Origin: an uncultured Flavonifractor sp.
GTDB lineage: Bacteria > Bacillota > Clostridia > Oscillospirales > Oscillospiraceae
NCBI GenBank assembly: GCA_910585415.1
Contig: CAJUDT010000028.1
Span: 1 to 24,923, forward strand
Length of the DNA stretch: 24,923 nucleotides
Direction: 5' to 3'
Shown here: piece after piece, positions 6,286 through 14,704 of the stretch
Numbering within the stretch: the first letter of the stretch is position 1
How the letters are laid out: every line of letters begins with the position of its first letter
Position numbers and translations under genes: made by a program
The notes under the pieces: generated by a model
The model's database searches: none
Seen by the model: the letters and a program-made list of their open reading frames with translations, nothing else
Told to the model about the DNA's origin: nothing

Positions 6286-8442
6286 ATGCGTAACCATATC
6301 CTGCGCACTCTGACCGCACTGTTTCTGTCTGCGGCACTGATGGCCTCCATGGTCCCTGCGGCCCTGGCCGCCGAGGGGGAGACTCATCTGACCATCCTGG
6401 CCACCTCCGACCTGCACGGCAATCCCTGGGGGTACAGCTACGAGGACGGCAAGGAGAGCGCCAACAACGGCATGGCCCGTCTGTACACCTACATCCAGCA
6501 GGTACGGGCCGAGAACCCCAACACCATTCTCATCGACGCGGGCGACGACATTCAGGGCACCATCATGACCGACGACCTGTACAACAAGACGCCCGACCAG
6601 CCCCACCCCGTCATGACCGCCATGAACTTCATGGGCTACGACGCCATGACCCTGGGCAACCATGAGTTCAACTGGGGCATTCCCACCATGCTCCAGATTC
6701 TGGGACAGGCCGAGTTCCCCGTGCTGGCCGCCAATGTGCTGGACAAGGACGGAGGATTTGTCACCGGCGCGGGCTGGACCATCATAGAGAAGGGCGGCGT
6801 GAAGGTGGCCGTCATCGGCGTGGTCACCCCTGACGTGCCCATCTGGGACGGCGGCAAGGAGGGCATTGAGGACACCTCCTTTGAGGCCGCCAACGAGGCC
6901 GTGAAAAAGGCCATTGCCGCCATCGGCGACACCGCCGACGTGATTGTCGTCTCCGCGCACATGGGCACCCACGCGGAATTTGACGAGGACAACGGCTCCG
7001 ACTCCGGCCTGAAAATCCTGGAGGACAACCCTCAGGTGGACGTGCTCCAGGTGGCCCACAATCACACTGTGGTTAACGAGACGCAGGGCAGCACCCCTGT
7101 GGGCGGCGTACGCAACGGCGGACGGGATATCGCCCGCTTCGACGTAACCGTGGACGCCAACAAGAACGTGACCTCCGCCACCGTCACCATCGTGGACATG
7201 GCCGACGTGGAGCCCAGCCAGGCCCTCCGGGACCTGTCCCTCATTCAGGAGGCCCATCAAGCCACCATCGACTTTATCCAGGGCGGCTCCGGCGAGGACG
7301 GCCAGGGCGGCGTCTCCCTGGGCTCCACCACCGCCAGATTCCAGCCGGACAATGAAATTGCCGGCATCCCGGCGGGCAAGCTCCAGGACACCGCCGTTAT
7401 GGACCTCATCAACCAGATTCAGCTGGAGCAGTCCGGGGCCGACGTGTCCGCCGCCGCCCTCTTCAAGGACACCAGCGACCTGCCCGAGGGCGACATCAAT
7501 TACGGCAATATCTTTGATATCTACAAGTTTGACAACACCCTGTACCGGGTCACCGTCACCGGCGCGGAGCTGAAGGCCTATATGGAGTGGTCCGCGGAGT
7601 GCTATAACCAGTGGGTCCCCGGCGACGTGTCCATCTCCTTCGACCCAGAGTACCCCGGCTACCTGTACGACATGTTCGCCGGAGTGGACTACGAGATTGA
7701 CCTGTCCAAGCCCAAGGGGGAGCGCATTCAGAACGTCATGTTCCAGGGCCAGCCTCTGGCCGACGACCAGCTTCTCACCCTGGCGGTGAACAACTACCGC
7801 TATTCCTCCGCCCTCAAGTCTCAGGGGCTGGTGGAGGGCAAGCGGGATTGGGAGTCCTCCAACTCCATCCGGGATATGATTGTGGCCTATTTTGCCGAAC
7901 ACTCCCCCGTGGAGCCCAAGGTGGACAACAACTGGCGGATTACCGGCGTGGACCTCCAGCTGGACAGCCCCGACCGGGCCGCGCTGATTGCCCTGGTGAA
8001 CAACGGCCAGCTGAACGCCCCCTATGACGCCAGCCTCAACCTGGACGCCTGCGCCAAGGTTCTGGACTTTGTGGACAACGTGAAGGTCACCGATTTGGAC
8101 AAGACCGGCGCGGCCGCCTCCTTTGTGGGGCGGGACGGACAGCCCTATTTCCGCCTGCGGGATCTGGCCTTCGTGTTCTCCGGCTCCAAGAATCAGTTCA
8201 ATGTGGGCTGGGACGGACAGGTGACCGTCACCACCGGCGCTCCCTATGACGGCGAGGTCCTCACCCTGCCCATGGACCTCCCCTCCGCCGGTACCCGGCA
8301 GGCGCCCGTTGAGATTTCCGTCTCTGTGAACGGTTCCGCCAAGACGGTGCCCGCCATCGCCGTGGACGGTCACTACTATCTCACTGCGGAGGCCATGAAT
8401 ACCCTCCTGGGCACCAACGCCACCGTCCAGGAAAAGGACTGA
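6286..8442 (+). CDS. Secreted 5'-nucleotidase / cyclic-nucleotide phosphodiesterase family protein with stalk domain
   Basis: A 718-residue exported metallophosphoesterase. It starts with a Sec signal peptide (hydrophobic residues 8-28, cleavage probably after AALA-A). The N-terminal catalytic domain shows the dinuclear-metal motifs SDLHGN (Asp42, His44), DAGDD (Asp87) and GNHEFNW (Asn125, His126). SAHMGTH and VAHNHT supply later His ligands; the usual GHSH is AHNH here. The 5_nucleotid_C substrate domain spans about 350-540 (YGNIFDIYKFDNTLYRVTVTG). The last 110 residues (YFRLRDLAFVFSG, then AIAVDGHYYLTAEAMNTLLG) form a copper-amine-oxidase-like stalk domain typical of Firmicute wall-associated proteins. 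It should release phosphate and nucleosides from extracellular nucleotides. The ATG at 6286 is preferred over the TTG at 6280 because AAGGAG is 9 bases from it. It is followed by a terminator. Confidence 0.92.
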   Translation: MRNHILRTLTALFLSAALMASMVPAALAAEGETHLTILATSDLHGNPWGYSYEDGKESANNGMARLYTYIQQVRAENPNTILIDAGDDIQGTIMTDDLYNKTPDQPHPVMTAMNFMGYDAMTLGNHEFNWGIPTMLQILGQAEFPVLAANVLDKDGGFVTGAGWTIIEKGGVKVAVIGVVTPDVPIWDGGKEGIEDTSFEAANEAVKKAIAAIGDTADVIVVSAHMGTHAEFDEDNGSDSGLKILEDNPQVDVLQVAHNHTVVNETQGSTPVGGVRNGGRDIARFDVTVDANKNVTSATVTIVDMADVEPSQALRDLSLIQEAHQATIDFIQGGSGEDGQGGVSLGSTTARFQPDNEIAGIPAGKLQDTAVMDLINQIQLEQSGADVSAAALFKDTSDLPEGDINYGNIFDIYKFDNTLYRVTVTGAELKAYMEWSAECYNQWVPGDVSISFDPEYPGYLYDMFAGVDYEIDLSKPKGERIQNVMFQGQPLADDQLLTLAVNNYRYSSALKSQGLVEGKRDWESSNSIRDMIVAYFAEHSPVEPKVDNNWRITGVDLQLDSPDRAALIALVNNGQLNAPYDASLNLDACAKVLDFVDNVKVTDLDKTGAAASFVGRDGQPYFRLRDLAFVFSGSKNQFNVGWDGQVTVTTGAPYDGEVLTLPMDLPSAGTRQAPVEISVSVNGSAKTVPAIAVDGHYYLTAEAMNTLLGTNATVQEKD

Positions 8443-8463
8443 CCATCGCTTCAAAAACCCGGC

Positions 8464-8497
8464 ACTCCCCCGGCGGAGCTCCGCCGGGGGAGTTTTT
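8464..8497 (+). terminator. Intrinsic terminator between the nucleotidase and miaA
   Basis: A perfect 30-bp palindrome (ACTCCCCCGGCGGAG and its complement, 8464-8493) followed by a T-run to 8497. The miaA ribosome site begins only 5 bases later, so miaA is either expressed by read-through or from a promoter I did not find in the 72-bp gap. Confidence 0.88.
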
Positions 8498-8514
8498 CCA
8501 GAAAGGAGCCTCCC

Positions 8515-9414
8515 ATGTCTTTGCCCAAATTGATTGTTGTCCTGGGAACCACCGCCTGCGGCAAGAGCGGCCTTGGAGTAGAGCTGGCCCTGCGCTTTGG
8601 CGGGGAAATCGTCTCCGCCGACTCCCGGCAGGTTTACCGGGGCCTGGACCTGGGCACCGGAAAGATTACCCCCCAGGAGATGCGGGGGGTCCCCCATCAC
8701 ATGCTGGACGTGGCGGAGCCCAACGACCCCTACTCGGTGGCCCAGTTCCAGCGGGGGGCCTATGGGGCCATTGACGGCATTCTGTCCCGTGGAAAACTCC
8801 CCTTTCTGGTGGGGGGCACCGGGCTGTACCTGCGGGCGGTGACGGAGGGCTTTGTGTTTACCGGTACCTCCCCCGACCCGGCCCTGCGCTCATCCCTGGA
8901 GGACAAGACCGCCCCGGAGCTCTACGCCCTCTATCAGGCCCAGACCGGGCGCACCCTCACCGGCGGGGAGGAACACAACCGCCACCGGCTCATCCGCACC
9001 CTGGAAAAGCTCTCCGCCGGGGAGGAAGGGCCCCCTCCCCCCTGTCCCCGGTATGACTGCCTGCTGTTGGGGGTGAGCTACCCTCGGGAGGTGGTCTGCC
9101 AGCGCATTGACGAACGGCTTCAGCGGCGGCTGGACGGCGGAATGGTGGAGGAAGTGGCCGCTCTCCGGGCCAACGGGGCCAGCGACGCCTTTTTGGAGGG
9201 CCTGGGGCTGGAGTACCGCTATATTCTCCGGTATCTCACCGGGGCCATTCCCACCCTGGCGGACCTGACCGACGAGCTGGGCCGGGCCATCAAGCGCTTT
9301 GCCAAGCGGCAGGTCATGTGGTTCAAGCGGGACCGGGACGTGCTCTGGCTGGATATGGCGGGGGACCCCGGGGCCCAGGCGGCCCAGGCCATTGGGGCCT
9401 TTCTGGCCCGGTAG
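8515..9414 (+). CDS. miaA: tRNA dimethylallyltransferase MiaA
   Basis: A 299-residue cytosolic enzyme that transfers the dimethylallyl group to N6 of A37 in tRNAs reading UNN codons. The P-loop reads GTTACGKS (residues 11-18; commonly GPTASGKT). The other family blocks are present: SADSRQVYRGLDLGTGK, GVPHHMLD, FLVGGTGLYLRAV, EEHNRHRLIRTLE, and the C-terminal KRQVMWFKRD. Length is normal for the family. The ATG at 8515 is preceded by AAAGGAG at 8502-8508. It is followed after 110 bp by the HD-domain gene, which has its own -10 element. Confidence 0.96.
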   Translation: MSLPKLIVVLGTTACGKSGLGVELALRFGGEIVSADSRQVYRGLDLGTGKITPQEMRGVPHHMLDVAEPNDPYSVAQFQRGAYGAIDGILSRGKLPFLVGGTGLYLRAVTEGFVFTGTSPDPALRSSLEDKTAPELYALYQAQTGRTLTGGEEHNRHRLIRTLEKLSAGEEGPPPPCPRYDCLLLGVSYPREVVCQRIDERLQRRLDGGMVEEVAALRANGASDAFLEGLGLEYRYILRYLTGAIPTLADLTDELGRAIKRFAKRQVMWFKRDRDVLWLDMAGDPGAQAAQAIGAFLAR

Positions 9415-9486
9415 CCCACCGGATTTCTTCCAAAAAGATTCAGAAAATCCTAACAATTTCTCCATAGAGTCTTTCGCCCTGCCGGG

Positions 9487-9492
9487 TATACT
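9487..9492 (+). promoter_or_regulatory. Putative -10 element upstream of the HD-domain gene
   Basis: TATACT at 9487-9492 sits 32 bases upstream of the ATG at 9525 in an AT-richer gap. No good -35 is present at 16-18 bp (ATAGAG at best), so the promoter call is weak. Confidence 0.35.
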
Positions 9493-9524
9493 GTACACCA
9501 GTGAACCGGAAGGGAGAATTTCGC

Positions 9525-10049
9525 ATGGAGCGCTTTCGTTATAACAATGAATATCTCAACACGGTGTACGACCTGATGCGGGACCCGGCGGTGCAGTCCA
9601 TGGGCTGGCTGCCCCAGCACCGGGCGGGGGTGAGCTGCTATGACCACTGCGTTTTGGTCAGCTACAGCAGCTGGCGCGTCTGCCGGGCGCTGGGGTTCAA
9701 CCACCGGGCCGCTGCCCGGGGCGGGCTGCTCCACGACTTCTACCTCTACAACTGGCGGGACCGGTCCAGTCACCCCGGCGTCCGCCACGCCTGGGAGCAC
9801 CCGGATATTGCCCTGAACAACGCGCGGGCCCGTTTCGCGGTCACGGACACGGAGGCGGACATCATCCGCTCCCACATGTTCCCCCTGACCCTCACCAAGC
9901 CCCACCACACCCCCGAGGCCGTGGTGGTGGGCATGATGGACAAGCTCTGCGCCCTGGCGGAGCTGCTGGGTCTGGTCCCCAAGGGGGAGGCCCTCCCCCG
10001 CCCCCTCTGGCAGGATGCCGACTGGCGTCCTGTCCGCCGGGCGGGCTGA
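9525..10049 (+). CDS. HD-domain protein, putative phosphohydrolase
   Basis: A 174-residue cytosolic protein. The first His (YDHCVLVSYSSWRVCRALG), the HD doublet (GGLLHDFYLYNW) and later conserved positions (HPDIALNNA, then IIRSHMFPLT) fit a small HD hydrolase. The LLHDFYLYNW form is common in uncharacterised clostridial proteins. HD proteins usually cleave phosphoesters of nucleotides, but no substrate can be assigned. The start at 9525 follows GGAAGGGAG by 8 bases; the longer GTG start at 9501 lies before that site. The gene stops 43 bp upstream of the first of two paralogous membrane proteins, so these three could be co-transcribed. Confidence 0.78.
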   Translation: MERFRYNNEYLNTVYDLMRDPAVQSMGWLPQHRAGVSCYDHCVLVSYSSWRVCRALGFNHRAAARGGLLHDFYLYNWRDRSSHPGVRHAWEHPDIALNNARARFAVTDTEADIIRSHMFPLTLTKPHHTPEAVVVGMMDKLCALAELLGLVPKGEALPRPLWQDADWRPVRRAG

Positions 10050-10092
10050 GCCCAGGGTCCCGCCCCCAGTACACCGGTAAGGAGCGCTTGCA

Positions 10093-10809
10093 ATGAAACA
10101 CAAGCTGACCAAAGTCCTCCGCGAAGGCGCGGGGCTGATTTTTGCCCTGTGGGTGATTATGGGCTCCTTTCCCACCAGCTGGATTTGCGACCTCTGGGCG
10201 GGCACCGGCACCGGACAGGGCCAGCGCCCCAGTGAGCAGGTGGCCCTTCTCACCGGGCAGGAACAGATTCAGGAGCTGTCCTATCAGGACACGGCGGTGA
10301 CGGTTTCCAGGGACCACCTTGTCAAATGCCCCCTCATGGGGGCGCGTGACCCGGATATGGCCGGGGAGTACCGCTCCCGTGGCCGCCGGGGGCGCATACC
10401 CCAATATTTTCCCATGGACCGGGTTCCGGCCCCCGTGGGCTTCCTGTTCCAGCACTTCCTGCTGAACGGCTTCTATAACACCTACTATCTGGCCCAGCTG
10501 GAGGACGGTACTTACGCGTGCGTATTTTTTGACGACTACATCCTCATGCCCTTCCTAAACGGCCTGGACCTGCCCGCCGGACAGGTGCGCTCCGCCTCCA
10601 CCGAGGAAAAAACCATGCTCCACCTGATGGCGGAGGACTATGACGTGGATGTAGCCTATGTGGTGGATATGTACAATTACGAAAAAATCTCCTGGATTGG
10701 CAATTTGATTCTGCGGATTGTCCTTCTGTTCGTGCTCTTCCTGGTGGAGCAGTCCATTGAGGGCCGGATTAAGCGGATGCTGAAAAAACGGAAAGAGGTT
10801 TACGAATAA
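10093..10809 (+). CDS. Uncharacterised two-helix membrane protein, tandem copy 1
   Basis: I do not recognise this 238-residue protein. It has an N-terminal transmembrane helix (residues about 12-33, ending SFPTSWICDLW), an extracytoplasmic domain of about 160 residues, and a C-terminal helix (ILRIVLLFVLFLVEQ) followed by a basic tail (KRMLKKRKEVYE). The outer domain has the blocks KCPLMGARDPDMAG, VPAPVGFLFQHFLLNGFY and YYLAQLEDGTYACVFFDDYIL, all shared with the next gene. AAGGAG lies 9 bases upstream of the ATG. It is a paralogue of 10846-11568, with the two separated by 36 bp, so it arose by tandem duplication. Confidence 0.75.
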   Translation: MKHKLTKVLREGAGLIFALWVIMGSFPTSWICDLWAGTGTGQGQRPSEQVALLTGQEQIQELSYQDTAVTVSRDHLVKCPLMGARDPDMAGEYRSRGRRGRIPQYFPMDRVPAPVGFLFQHFLLNGFYNTYYLAQLEDGTYACVFFDDYILMPFLNGLDLPAGQVRSASTEEKTMLHLMAEDYDVDVAYVVDMYNYEKISWIGNLILRIVLLFVLFLVEQSIEGRIKRMLKKRKEVYE

Positions 10810-10845
10810 CAGCCGGTGCTTTACCAGCAGAAGGGGGTGCTTTCT

Positions 10846-11568
10846 GTGCGAATAAAGCTCACAAAATGCTTGACCGTTCTTTTGGCTGTATTTTTGGCAC
10901 TATGGGTGCTGTTAGGCGCGTTCCCTGCTGGCTGGATTTATGCCTTACTGCCGGACGGAGGTACAGAATGCGCAATCCCCACCCCCACTGTGATTACCAG
11001 TCAGGCGCAGCTGGAGGAATTTCATGCAGGCAATGGAAGCAATCTCCCCATCCAGCTCACCGGCACGCAGTTCATCCAATGTCCCCTTATGGGCGCCCAA
11101 GACCCGGACCTGTCCAAGGACCGCCGGGTTTTGGGCGGCTATCGCTGGAGCATTCCCGGCGCCATCTCCCTGGAGGGCGTTCCGGCCCCGATACAGGCCT
11201 TTCTCCGGCTCTTTTTGCTGGATGGATTTTACACGCCTTATTATCTTTTGGAGCTACAGGACGGCTCCTATGTGTGCGTCTTTCCTGACGGGCGCATCTT
11301 GAACCGCCCTCCGCAAGAGGTGGAACTCATCGCCTATGTGCGCCGCGCCGGTTCGGCGGCAGAGGCGGATATGCTCGCCCGGATGTCGGAGGAATATGCG
11401 GTCAACACGTCGCTCATCGCCGATATGACCATCTATGCCGAACACCCCTCTTGGACCTCTGTGCTCATCCTGCGGCTTGTGAGCTTGGCTGTCATTCTTG
11501 TGCTGGCTTCCATTCTCGGAACGCGCATTGTACGCCTGCGGAGCAAACGGAAAGAGGTTTACCAATAA
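10846..11568 (+). CDS. Uncharacterised two-helix membrane protein, tandem copy 2
   Basis: A 240-residue paralogue of the preceding gene: N-terminal helix (LTVLLAVFLALWVLLGAFPAGW), outer domain with QCPLMGAQDPDLSK, VPAPIQAFLRLFLLDGFY and YYLLELQDGSYVCVFPDGRIL, C-terminal helix (ILRLVSLAVILVLASIL) and the matching basic tail RSKRKEVYQ. Function is unknown. The start is taken as the GTG at 10846, because AAGGGGG lies 8 bases upstream and the resulting N-terminus (MRIKLTKCL) aligns with MKHKLTKVL of copy 1; the frame is open back to a GTG at 10816. It is visibly less GC-rich at wobble positions than copy 1, so the two copies have diverged or have different histories. Confidence 0.75.
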   Translation: MRIKLTKCLTVLLAVFLALWVLLGAFPAGWIYALLPDGGTECAIPTPTVITSQAQLEEFHAGNGSNLPIQLTGTQFIQCPLMGAQDPDLSKDRRVLGGYRWSIPGAISLEGVPAPIQAFLRLFLLDGFYTPYYLLELQDGSYVCVFPDGRILNRPPQEVELIAYVRRAGSAAEADMLARMSEEYAVNTSLIADMTIYAEHPSWTSVLILRLVSLAVILVLASILGTRIVRLRSKRKEVYQ

Positions 11569-11572
11569 CAAC

Positions 11573-11611
11573 AAGGACAAGACAGACCACAGCGGTTTGT
11601 CTTGTCCTTTT
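11573..11611. terminator. Bidirectional terminator between copy 2 and the GNAT gene
   Basis: A 16-bp stem with one G-U pair (11573-11588 with 11594-11609), the loop ACAGC, and TTTT on the plus strand. On the minus strand the stem is followed by TTGTTGTTATT, so it can serve the convergent genes on both sides. Confidence 0.88.
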
Positions 11612-11626
11612 CGTCTCAAATCCCTT

Positions 11627-12109
11627 TTACAAGGGCAAAACGGCAATCAGTTCTTCGCCGTCCATTTCCCCGGTCTCAGCAAAGCCAAAGGAACGGTATA
11701 ATTGTGCGGCGGTTTTATTGTCCGGTTCATAGGAGAGCCAGCAAAATTCCGCCTCCCCGCAGGGACGGGTTTTGATAAATTCCAGCGCAAGCCGGACCGC
11801 CTCTGTTCCATACCCCTGCCCCTGAAACCGTTGGTCTATCATCAATCTCCAAAGATTGTAATTCCCCTTTGCGACGGGCGGGGCGTCGTCCCAGAAATCG
11901 TCCGTGTCAAATCCAATCATCAAAAAGCCCACCGGCGTCTCCCCCGCATAGAGCCCAAAGGGGAAGGCGTACCCATTCCCCGTGATGGCCGTATAGGCCT
12001 CAATAATGCTGACATCGTTGCCCGCCACAAAGGACCGCTGCTCATCCGAAACACGCAGCTTCAGAATATCCCATACATTTTTTCCGGTTACCCGTTCCAG
12101 TCTCAACAT
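11627..12109 (-). CDS. GNAT-family acetyltransferase, BltD/SpeG-like
   Basis: A 160-residue single-domain GNAT protein. The acetyl-CoA pyrophosphate loop reads RFQGQGYGTEAV, preceded by NLWRLMID. The C-terminal LYRSFGFAETGEMDGEE and the start VSDEQRSFVA resemble BltD-type spermine/spermidine acetyltransferases. The acceptor amine is therefore probably a polyamine or similar, but this is by family resemblance only. It follows the kam operon in the same direction at 204 bp, with its own promoter (12176-12204) and GAGGAT before the ATG. A role in acetylating lysine-derived diamines is possible but not indicated by more than proximity. Confidence 0.82.
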   Translation of the reverse strand: MLRLERVTGKNVWDILKLRVSDEQRSFVAGNDVSIIEAYTAITGNGYAFPFGLYAGETPVGFLMIGFDTDDFWDDAPPVAKGNYNLWRLMIDQRFQGQGYGTEAVRLALEFIKTRPCGEAEFCWLSYEPDNKTAAQLYRSFGFAETGEMDGEELIAVLPL

Positions 12110-12175
12110 ATTTTTATCCTCACACCTTCTATCTTATCGGTATCCTCCGCAAACCATATGCTGCCGGTTTCCCTT

Positions 12176-12204
12176 ATTATAAAGTACCGCCCGCCGGAAC
12201 GCAA
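12176..12204 (-). promoter_or_regulatory. Promoter of the GNAT gene
   Basis: On the minus strand TTGCGT (12204-12199), a 17-bp spacer and a consensus TATAAT (12181-12176) lie 66 bases before the ATG. The -35 falls in the loop of the inverted repeat at 12187-12222, so a folded upstream transcript end and this promoter share the same DNA. Confidence 0.65.
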
Positions 12205-12222
12205 TCCTTTCCCGGCGGGCGG
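12187..12222 (-). terminator. Inverted repeat, candidate second terminator of the kam operon
   Basis: A perfect 11-bp GC stem (12187-12197 with 12212-12222) lies 92 bp past the kamE stop. On the minus strand it is followed by TACTTTATAAT, a weak U-rich tail. It could terminate kam transcripts that pass the first hairpin; the tail is imperfect. Confidence 0.5.
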
Positions 12223-12244
12223 GGTCTGTTTCTGGCCGAAACGC

Positions 12245-12282
12245 GCCGGAGCGGAGGACCTCTGAGGGCCCCCCGCTCCGGC
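12245..12282 (-). terminator. Inverted repeat just downstream of kamE
   Basis: A perfect 10-bp stem (GCCGGAGCGG 12245-12254 with 12273-12282) encloses a nested GGxCCTC/GAGGxCC stem, giving one long hairpin 31 bp after the kamE stop. On the minus strand the tail is GCGTTTCGG rather than a U-run, so it may act as a 3'-end stabiliser or weak terminator. Confidence 0.5.
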
Positions 12283-12313
12283 TATGGGAGAAGTGGAATA
12301 CGGAAACGCGCGA

Positions 12314-13102
12314 TTACTTGCCCAGGCGGCGCACCAGCTCCTTGGCGGTGAAGGTGGCCACATCGTCGGCATAGGTGCCCGCGCCGAACCCGGCGTCATA
12401 GCCCAGCTCCTTGGCCAGAGCGTGGGTGATGCGGGCCCCGCCGCAGCAGAAGATGTACTTCTCGCGGACGCCCTCGGCCTCGGCCAGCTCGATGAGCTCG
12501 GTGAGGTTCTGGATGTGGACGTCCTTCTGGGTGACGGTCTGGGACACCAGGACCACGTCGGCGTTGACCTCGGCGGCCTTGCGCAAAAACTCGTCGTTGG
12601 GAATCTGGCTGCCCAGGTTGTAGGCCTCCACCATCTCATAGCGCTCCAGGCCGTAATGACCGGCGAAGCCCTTGCGGTTCATGATGGCGTCAATGCCCAC
12701 GGTATGGGCGTCAGTGCCGGTGGACGCGCCGATGACCACCAGCTTGCGGCCCAGGCGCTCCTTGAGGAACTCGTCGGTCTCGTGCATGTCCATCACCTCG
12801 TCGGTGACGGTCTGGACCACGATTTCATCATAGTTAATGGTATGGGTCAGGGAGCCGTACACCACATAGAAGGTGAAATTCTCGTCCAGCTTCTGGCGCA
12901 GCGCCACGTTGGGGTCGGCCAGACCCATCTTCTGGGCCATGAGCACGGCCGCGGCAGCTCCCTTGTCGTCGTCCTTCACCGGCAGGGTGAAGGAGGTCTG
13001 CACCTTGCCGTCGTTCATGGTGTCGCCGTAGGGCTTCAGGCGGGTCAGGTCCAGGGTGGTGTCCAGGTCCTTATCGCGGATTTGATACAGTCCGGAGCTC
13101 AT
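12314..13102 (-). CDS. kamE: Lysine 5,6-aminomutase, beta (cobalamin-binding) subunit
   Basis: A 262-residue subunit that, with KamD, moves the terminal amino group of beta-lysine to carbon 5 using adenosylcobalamin and pyridoxal phosphate. The cobalamin base-off motif DAHTVG (Asp131, His133, Gly136) is intact. The lysine at position 144 (IMNRKGFAGHYGLE) is where the family forms its internal aldimine with pyridoxal phosphate. The C-terminal Rossmann-like half ends ITHALAKELGYDAGFGAGTYADDVATF. The ATG overlaps the kamD stop codon by four bases, giving translational coupling and equal subunit supply. It is the last gene of the kce-kdd-kamA-kamD-kamE operon and is followed by two inverted repeats. 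Confidence 0.97.
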   Translation of the reverse strand: MSSGLYQIRDKDLDTTLDLTRLKPYGDTMNDGKVQTSFTLPVKDDDKGAAAAVLMAQKMGLADPNVALRQKLDENFTFYVVYGSLTHTINYDEIVVQTVTDEVMDMHETDEFLKERLGRKLVVIGASTGTDAHTVGIDAIMNRKGFAGHYGLERYEMVEAYNLGSQIPNDEFLRKAAEVNADVVLVSQTVTQKDVHIQNLTELIELAEAEGVREKYIFCCGGARITHALAKELGYDAGFGAGTYADDVATFTAKELVRRLGK

Positions 13103-14667
13103 TTGCCGGCACCCCCTTTCATCATGGGCTCCAGGAACGGGTTAAAGTACCCGGGAGCCTTGTTTACCACGCCGTCCAGGCCCTTTCCGCCGTCGCGGGG
13201 ACGCTTGATGTCGGCAAAGATGCCCTGCTCCAGTGTCTCGAAGATGCCCAGCTGCTCGATTTTGCCCAGCAGGTCGGTGGCCTTCTTGAGCACCTCAGCG
13301 GCGCGGCTCTGCATGATGCCGCCGTCCTTAAAGACAATCTCGCTGCCCAGGTCCTGCATGGTGCGGAAGATGTACTGGGCGTTCTGGATGGCCAGGAAGC
13401 GGTCGGACAGGAAAGGCGTATGAATGGCCTCGGTCATCATGCCCAGCAGGTGGATTTTCTGGCCGGTGAGGATGGTCACCATGTTGAACAGGGCGTCCTG
13501 CACGTGGCCGCGGAACACGTTGCCGGTCATGAACTTGGTGGGAGGCATGTACTTCAGGGGGGCGTTGGGGAAAATCTCACGGGCCATCTCGGCCTGAGCG
13601 AGCTCATAGAGGAAGCCGTTTTCCACGTCGGGGTCAATCTCAAAGGCGTGGCCCAGGCCCATCTGATTCTCGGGCAGTCCGGCCCGCAGGGCAAAGGCCT
13701 CGTTGAGGAACTGGGAGGCCAGCACGGTATGGGCCTCCTCCACGGCGTCGGCGGTGGTCAGGTAGTTGTCCTCGCCGGTGTTAATCACCACGCCCGCATA
13801 GGCGTTGATGGCGCGGGAGAAGGACTGGTCCACCAGGGTCCGCTGCATGTTGATGTCCCGGAACAGAATGCCGTACAGCGCGTCGTTGAGCATCACGTCC
13901 AGGCCCTCGAACGCGCCCATGGCGGCGATTTCGGGCATACACAGGCCGGAGCAGTAGTTGCACACGCGGATATAGCGGCCCAGCTCCTCGCCCACCTTGT
14001 CCATGGCCTCCCGCATGAGGCGGAAGTTCTCCTGGGTGGCGTAGGTGCCGCCAAAGCCCTCGGTGGTGGCGCCATAGGGCACGTAGTCCAGCAGGGACTG
14101 GCCGGTGGTACGAATAACGGCGATGACGTCGGCGCCCTGACGGGCGGCGGCGGTGGCCTGTACCACGTCCTCGTAGATGTTGCCGGTGGCGACGATCAGA
14201 TAAATCCAGGGACCGTCCTTCTCACCGCCGTGGGCGGCGATGAAGTCCTCCCGGCGCTGGCGGCGGGCCCGGATTTTAGCCAGGCTCTCCTCCACAATGG
14301 GGGCCAGCACGTCATGGATCTCGGCCTCACCGTGGGTGGGCAGGCTCGTCAGGTCCAGGCCGTCATTGGCCACGGCCTCGGCCAGCTCCTGGGGCTTCTT
14401 CCCCGTCTCCAGCATGGCGTTGCCAATCCAGAAGGACGCGCCCTGGGGCAGCGCGCCCTTGTCCATCAGGTGGTCCACCACAACACTGGGCAGGGGCACT
14501 TCCTGAACGTCCACACCGTCAATGCCGAGCAGACGGCAGATGGTGCGCTCCACGGCCACGGTGGTGCAGCCGTCAATAAACCGCTGGGTATCGTCGGCCA
14601 CCCGGGAGGCGTGGGCACGGGCCTGCTCAACCAGCTTAAAATCAAGATTCAGCTTGGATTCCAACAA
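13099..14667 (-). CDS. kamD: Lysine 5,6-aminomutase, alpha subunit
   Basis: A 522-residue alpha subunit that carries the TIM-barrel active site and partners KamE. Recognisable family blocks are the N-terminus LESKLNLDFKLVEQARA, VNEPLPSVVVDHL-like EVPLPSVVVDHLMDKG, NIYEDVVQATAAARQGADVIAVIRTTGQSLLDYVP, and FKDGGIMQSRAAEVLKKA near the end. The start appears to be a TTG at 14667, with GGAAG 6 bases upstream: an in-frame TGA lies two codons before it, so no ATG is available. A second TTG at 14664 is equally possible. An unusually long 230-bp gap, holding a repeat-like structured sequence, separates it from kamA. The stop overlaps the kamE start. Length is normal for the family. Confidence 0.97.
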   Translation of the reverse strand: MLESKLNLDFKLVEQARAHASRVADDTQRFIDGCTTVAVERTICRLLGIDGVDVQEVPLPSVVVDHLMDKGALPQGASFWIGNAMLETGKKPQELAEAVANDGLDLTSLPTHGEAEIHDVLAPIVEESLAKIRARRQRREDFIAAHGGEKDGPWIYLIVATGNIYEDVVQATAAARQGADVIAVIRTTGQSLLDYVPYGATTEGFGGTYATQENFRLMREAMDKVGEELGRYIRVCNYCSGLCMPEIAAMGAFEGLDVMLNDALYGILFRDINMQRTLVDQSFSRAINAYAGVVINTGEDNYLTTADAVEEAHTVLASQFLNEAFALRAGLPENQMGLGHAFEIDPDVENGFLYELAQAEMAREIFPNAPLKYMPPTKFMTGNVFRGHVQDALFNMVTILTGQKIHLLGMMTEAIHTPFLSDRFLAIQNAQYIFRTMQDLGSEIVFKDGGIMQSRAAEVLKKATDLLGKIEQLGIFETLEQGIFADIKRPRDGGKGLDGVVNKAPGYFNPFLEPMMKGGAGK

Positions 14668-14704
14668 TATTCACTTCCGTTCTTTCAAATCACAGTAGAG
14701 GTAG

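Noticed and set aside
6253..8700. 815-codon minus-strand frame
   Set aside because: Shadow of the 5'-nucleotidase and miaA; no start signal and low-complexity Gly/Val/His composition.
11627..12109. AblB-type beta-lysine acetyltransferase making an osmolyte with KamA
   Set aside because: The GNAT protein is short and BltD-like, and has its own promoter; the kdd/kce genes show that beta-lysine is meant for fermentation.
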